A stretch of 7,747 bases of DNA. Source: an uncultured Selenomonadales bacterium (GTDB taxonomy: Bacteria; Bacillota; Negativicutes; Selenomonadales; Selenomonadaceae). The stretch lies in contig CAMJAZ010000060.1 in the NCBI GenBank assembly GCA_946403735.1, positions 1 to 7,747 of the forward strand, read 5' to 3'. Below, piece by piece: positions 6,787 through 7,747 of the stretch. The notes beneath the pieces were generated by a model, which was not told where the DNA came from, made no database searches, and was given only the letters and a program-made list of their open reading frames with translations. The position numbers and the translations under genes were made by a program. Each line of letters starts with the position of its first letter. Positions within the stretch are counted from its first letter, which is position 1.

Positions 6787-7629
6787 TTGAGAGGAACGTA
6801 CAAAGCAGGAATCTTAGCAGAAAAAATTTACACGGCGCGTAAATCAATGAAGATAACGCAGGAAGTGTTAGCGGAAAAGTTGGGCATTACTCCGCAATCT
6901 GTTTCGCGTTGGGAAAATGGTCAAAGCCGTCCTGATGTCGATATGTTGCCCAGACTTGCGGCATTTTTCGGCGTGACGATTGACGCACTTTTTGGCTATC
7001 AAGCGGAAAATCTCAAAATCGCCAACTACGAAGAAAAACATAAAAAAGTTACTCCTGAATGGCAATTTGCCACCAATCAAATGGCGCGTGAAGTTTTAGG
7101 TTTTATGCCGCCGATTGGTCAAAAAAATCTTTTAGAAATTGGTTGCGGCGACGGTCAAGAGGCAGTATTTTTTGCACGTAACGGTTACATAGTTTCTGCA
7201 TTAAGTGCGTCTGAAATTGGCATTACAAAGGGAAGGGCGCTTGCTGAAGAAATTGGCGTCGACGTGAACTTTTTCCGCGCAGATATTTTAAATTATAAGA
7301 TTGAAAAAAATTTTGACGTGATTTACTCCAGCGGCGTTATGCAATGTGTTCCGCCGAAAGATCGTTCACGTGTCTTCAAAATGTTGCAAAGTCAAACGAA
7401 AGTCGGCGGCTTGAATGCGTTGAGTGTATTTGTTGACAAAAGTTTTATTGAGCAGTCACCGTATTGGGACAAGAATGAATACCTTTACAATTCGGCTGAA
7501 CTTTTCAGTTACTATGGGCGTGACTGGAAATTTGAGATGATGCAGGAAATTTATTTCAGAAATGACGGCGAAGAAAAGCCGCATGATCATTGCGTCGACA
7601 TTATGATTGCTAGAAAAATTAGTGAATAG
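6787..7629 (+). CDS. XRE-family HTH regulator fused to a class I SAM-dependent methyltransferase-like domain
   Basis: The 280-residue product joins two domains. Residues 10-68 are a Cro/C1-type helix-turn-helix, with KITQEVLAEKLGIT and QSVSRWENGQSRPD as the DNA-binding helices. Residues 90-278 form a Rossmann methyltransferase-like domain with motif I at 117-123 (E-I-G-C-G-D-G), D166 after the third strand, and FDVIYSSGVMQCV as the motif IV region. It looks closest to the TehB/Methyltransf_11 kind. At the end of the second strand, where an acidic residue normally binds the SAM ribose, the sequence is SALSASE, with Ser140 at the expected position. The cofactor may therefore be bound weakly, or the domain may act as a ligand sensor. 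The likely role is a transcription factor whose DNA binding responds to, or is coupled with, the second domain; target genes are unknown. TTG is chosen as start because AAGGAG at 6773-6778 lies 8 bases upstream and no upstream alternative fits better. Confidence 0.85.
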   Translation: MRGTYKAGILAEKIYTARKSMKITQEVLAEKLGITPQSVSRWENGQSRPDVDMLPRLAAFFGVTIDALFGYQAENLKIANYEEKHKKVTPEWQFATNQMAREVLGFMPPIGQKNLLEIGCGDGQEAVFFARNGYIVSALSASEIGITKGRALAEEIGVDVNFFRADILNYKIEKNFDVIYSSGVMQCVPPKDRSRVFKMLQSQTKVGGLNALSVFVDKSFIEQSPYWDKNEYLYNSAELFSYYGRDWKFEMMQEIYFRNDGEEKPHDHCVDIMIARKISE

Positions 7630-7668
7630 TTAGTAGTACAAGCTACTATCTAGAATGGAGGTTTATTT

Positions 7669-7747
7669 GTGGAAATTAAAAAATTGTTGGAAGGTACAAC
7701 TTTAACCGTGACATTGTCTGGCAGGCTTGACGCGTCTAATGCGCAGG
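7669..7747 (+). CDS. STAS-domain anti-sigma-factor antagonist, 5' part only
   Basis: Only the first 26 codons are inside the window. They read Met-Glu-Ile-Lys-Lys-Leu-Leu-Glu-Gly, then TTLTVTLSGRLDASNAQ. The pattern L-x-G-R-L-D-A near residue 20 is typical of the first beta strands of SpoIIAA/RsbV-type STAS proteins, which bind and neutralise anti-sigma kinases when unphosphorylated. The phosphorylatable serine would lie beyond the edge. A strong ribosome-binding site, GGAGG at 7657-7661, is 7 bases before the GTG start. The gene follows the HTH-methyltransferase by 39 bp and could be cotranscribed. Anti-sigma kinase or PP2C phosphatase genes would be expected just outside the window if this is a complete partner-switching module. 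Confidence 0.75.
   Translation, partial: MEIKKLLEGTTLTVTLSGRLDASNAQ

Noticed and set aside
7631..7648. Inverted repeat TAGTAG / CTACTA after the HTH-methyltransferase gene as a terminator
   Set aside because: The stem is only 6 bp with a 6-base loop, AT-rich, and has no T tract after it.

Overview
The window reads as a compact, AT-rich, all-plus-strand piece of a bacterial chromosome, probably from a Bacillota member. Strong GGAGG-type ribosome-binding sites, an XRE regulator, a STAS-type sigma-regulation gene and an HD-GYP protein with a Firmicutes-like C-terminal extension all fit. The mix of an AT-rich background with frequent GAC/GGC/CGC codons suggests Negativicutes (Selenomonas-like), but that is an impression of style, not a demonstrated placement. 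No rRNA, tRNA, CRISPR array or insertion sequence is visible.

Left part (1-692): a small membrane-anchored or secreted DUF1850 protein stands alone, followed by a 94-bp gap with a weak AT-rich terminator-like hairpin. Central part (693-6615): five genes are packed with a 3-bp gap or overlaps, consistent with one transcription unit. They are an HD-GYP protein whose catalytic His-Asp pair is replaced by Ser-Glu, a UbiA-family prenyltransferase resembling polyprenyl-phosphate phosphoribosyltransferases, a HAD-family phosphatase, a GT87 (DUF2029) membrane glycosyltransferase, and uvrB. Right part (6616-7747): a 171-bp gap with two different 7-bp tandem repeats, an XRE-HTH/methyltransferase fusion, and the first 26 codons of a STAS anti-sigma-factor antagonist cut by the window edge.

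The most interesting unit is UbiA-HAD-GT87. By analogy with mycobacterial decaprenyl-phosphoryl-arabinose synthesis, the first enzyme would put phosphoribose on polyprenyl phosphate, the second would remove the 5-phosphate, and the third would transfer the lipid-linked pentose to an acceptor outside the membrane. This is a hypothesis from family membership and gene order; no epimerase (DprE1/DprE2-like) is in the window. The HD-GYP gene at the head of the unit could link it to cyclic-dinucleotide signalling, perhaps as a sensor rather than an enzyme. uvrB is a full-length, intact nucleotide-excision-repair gene that appears to ride at the end of this unit without uvrA next to it.
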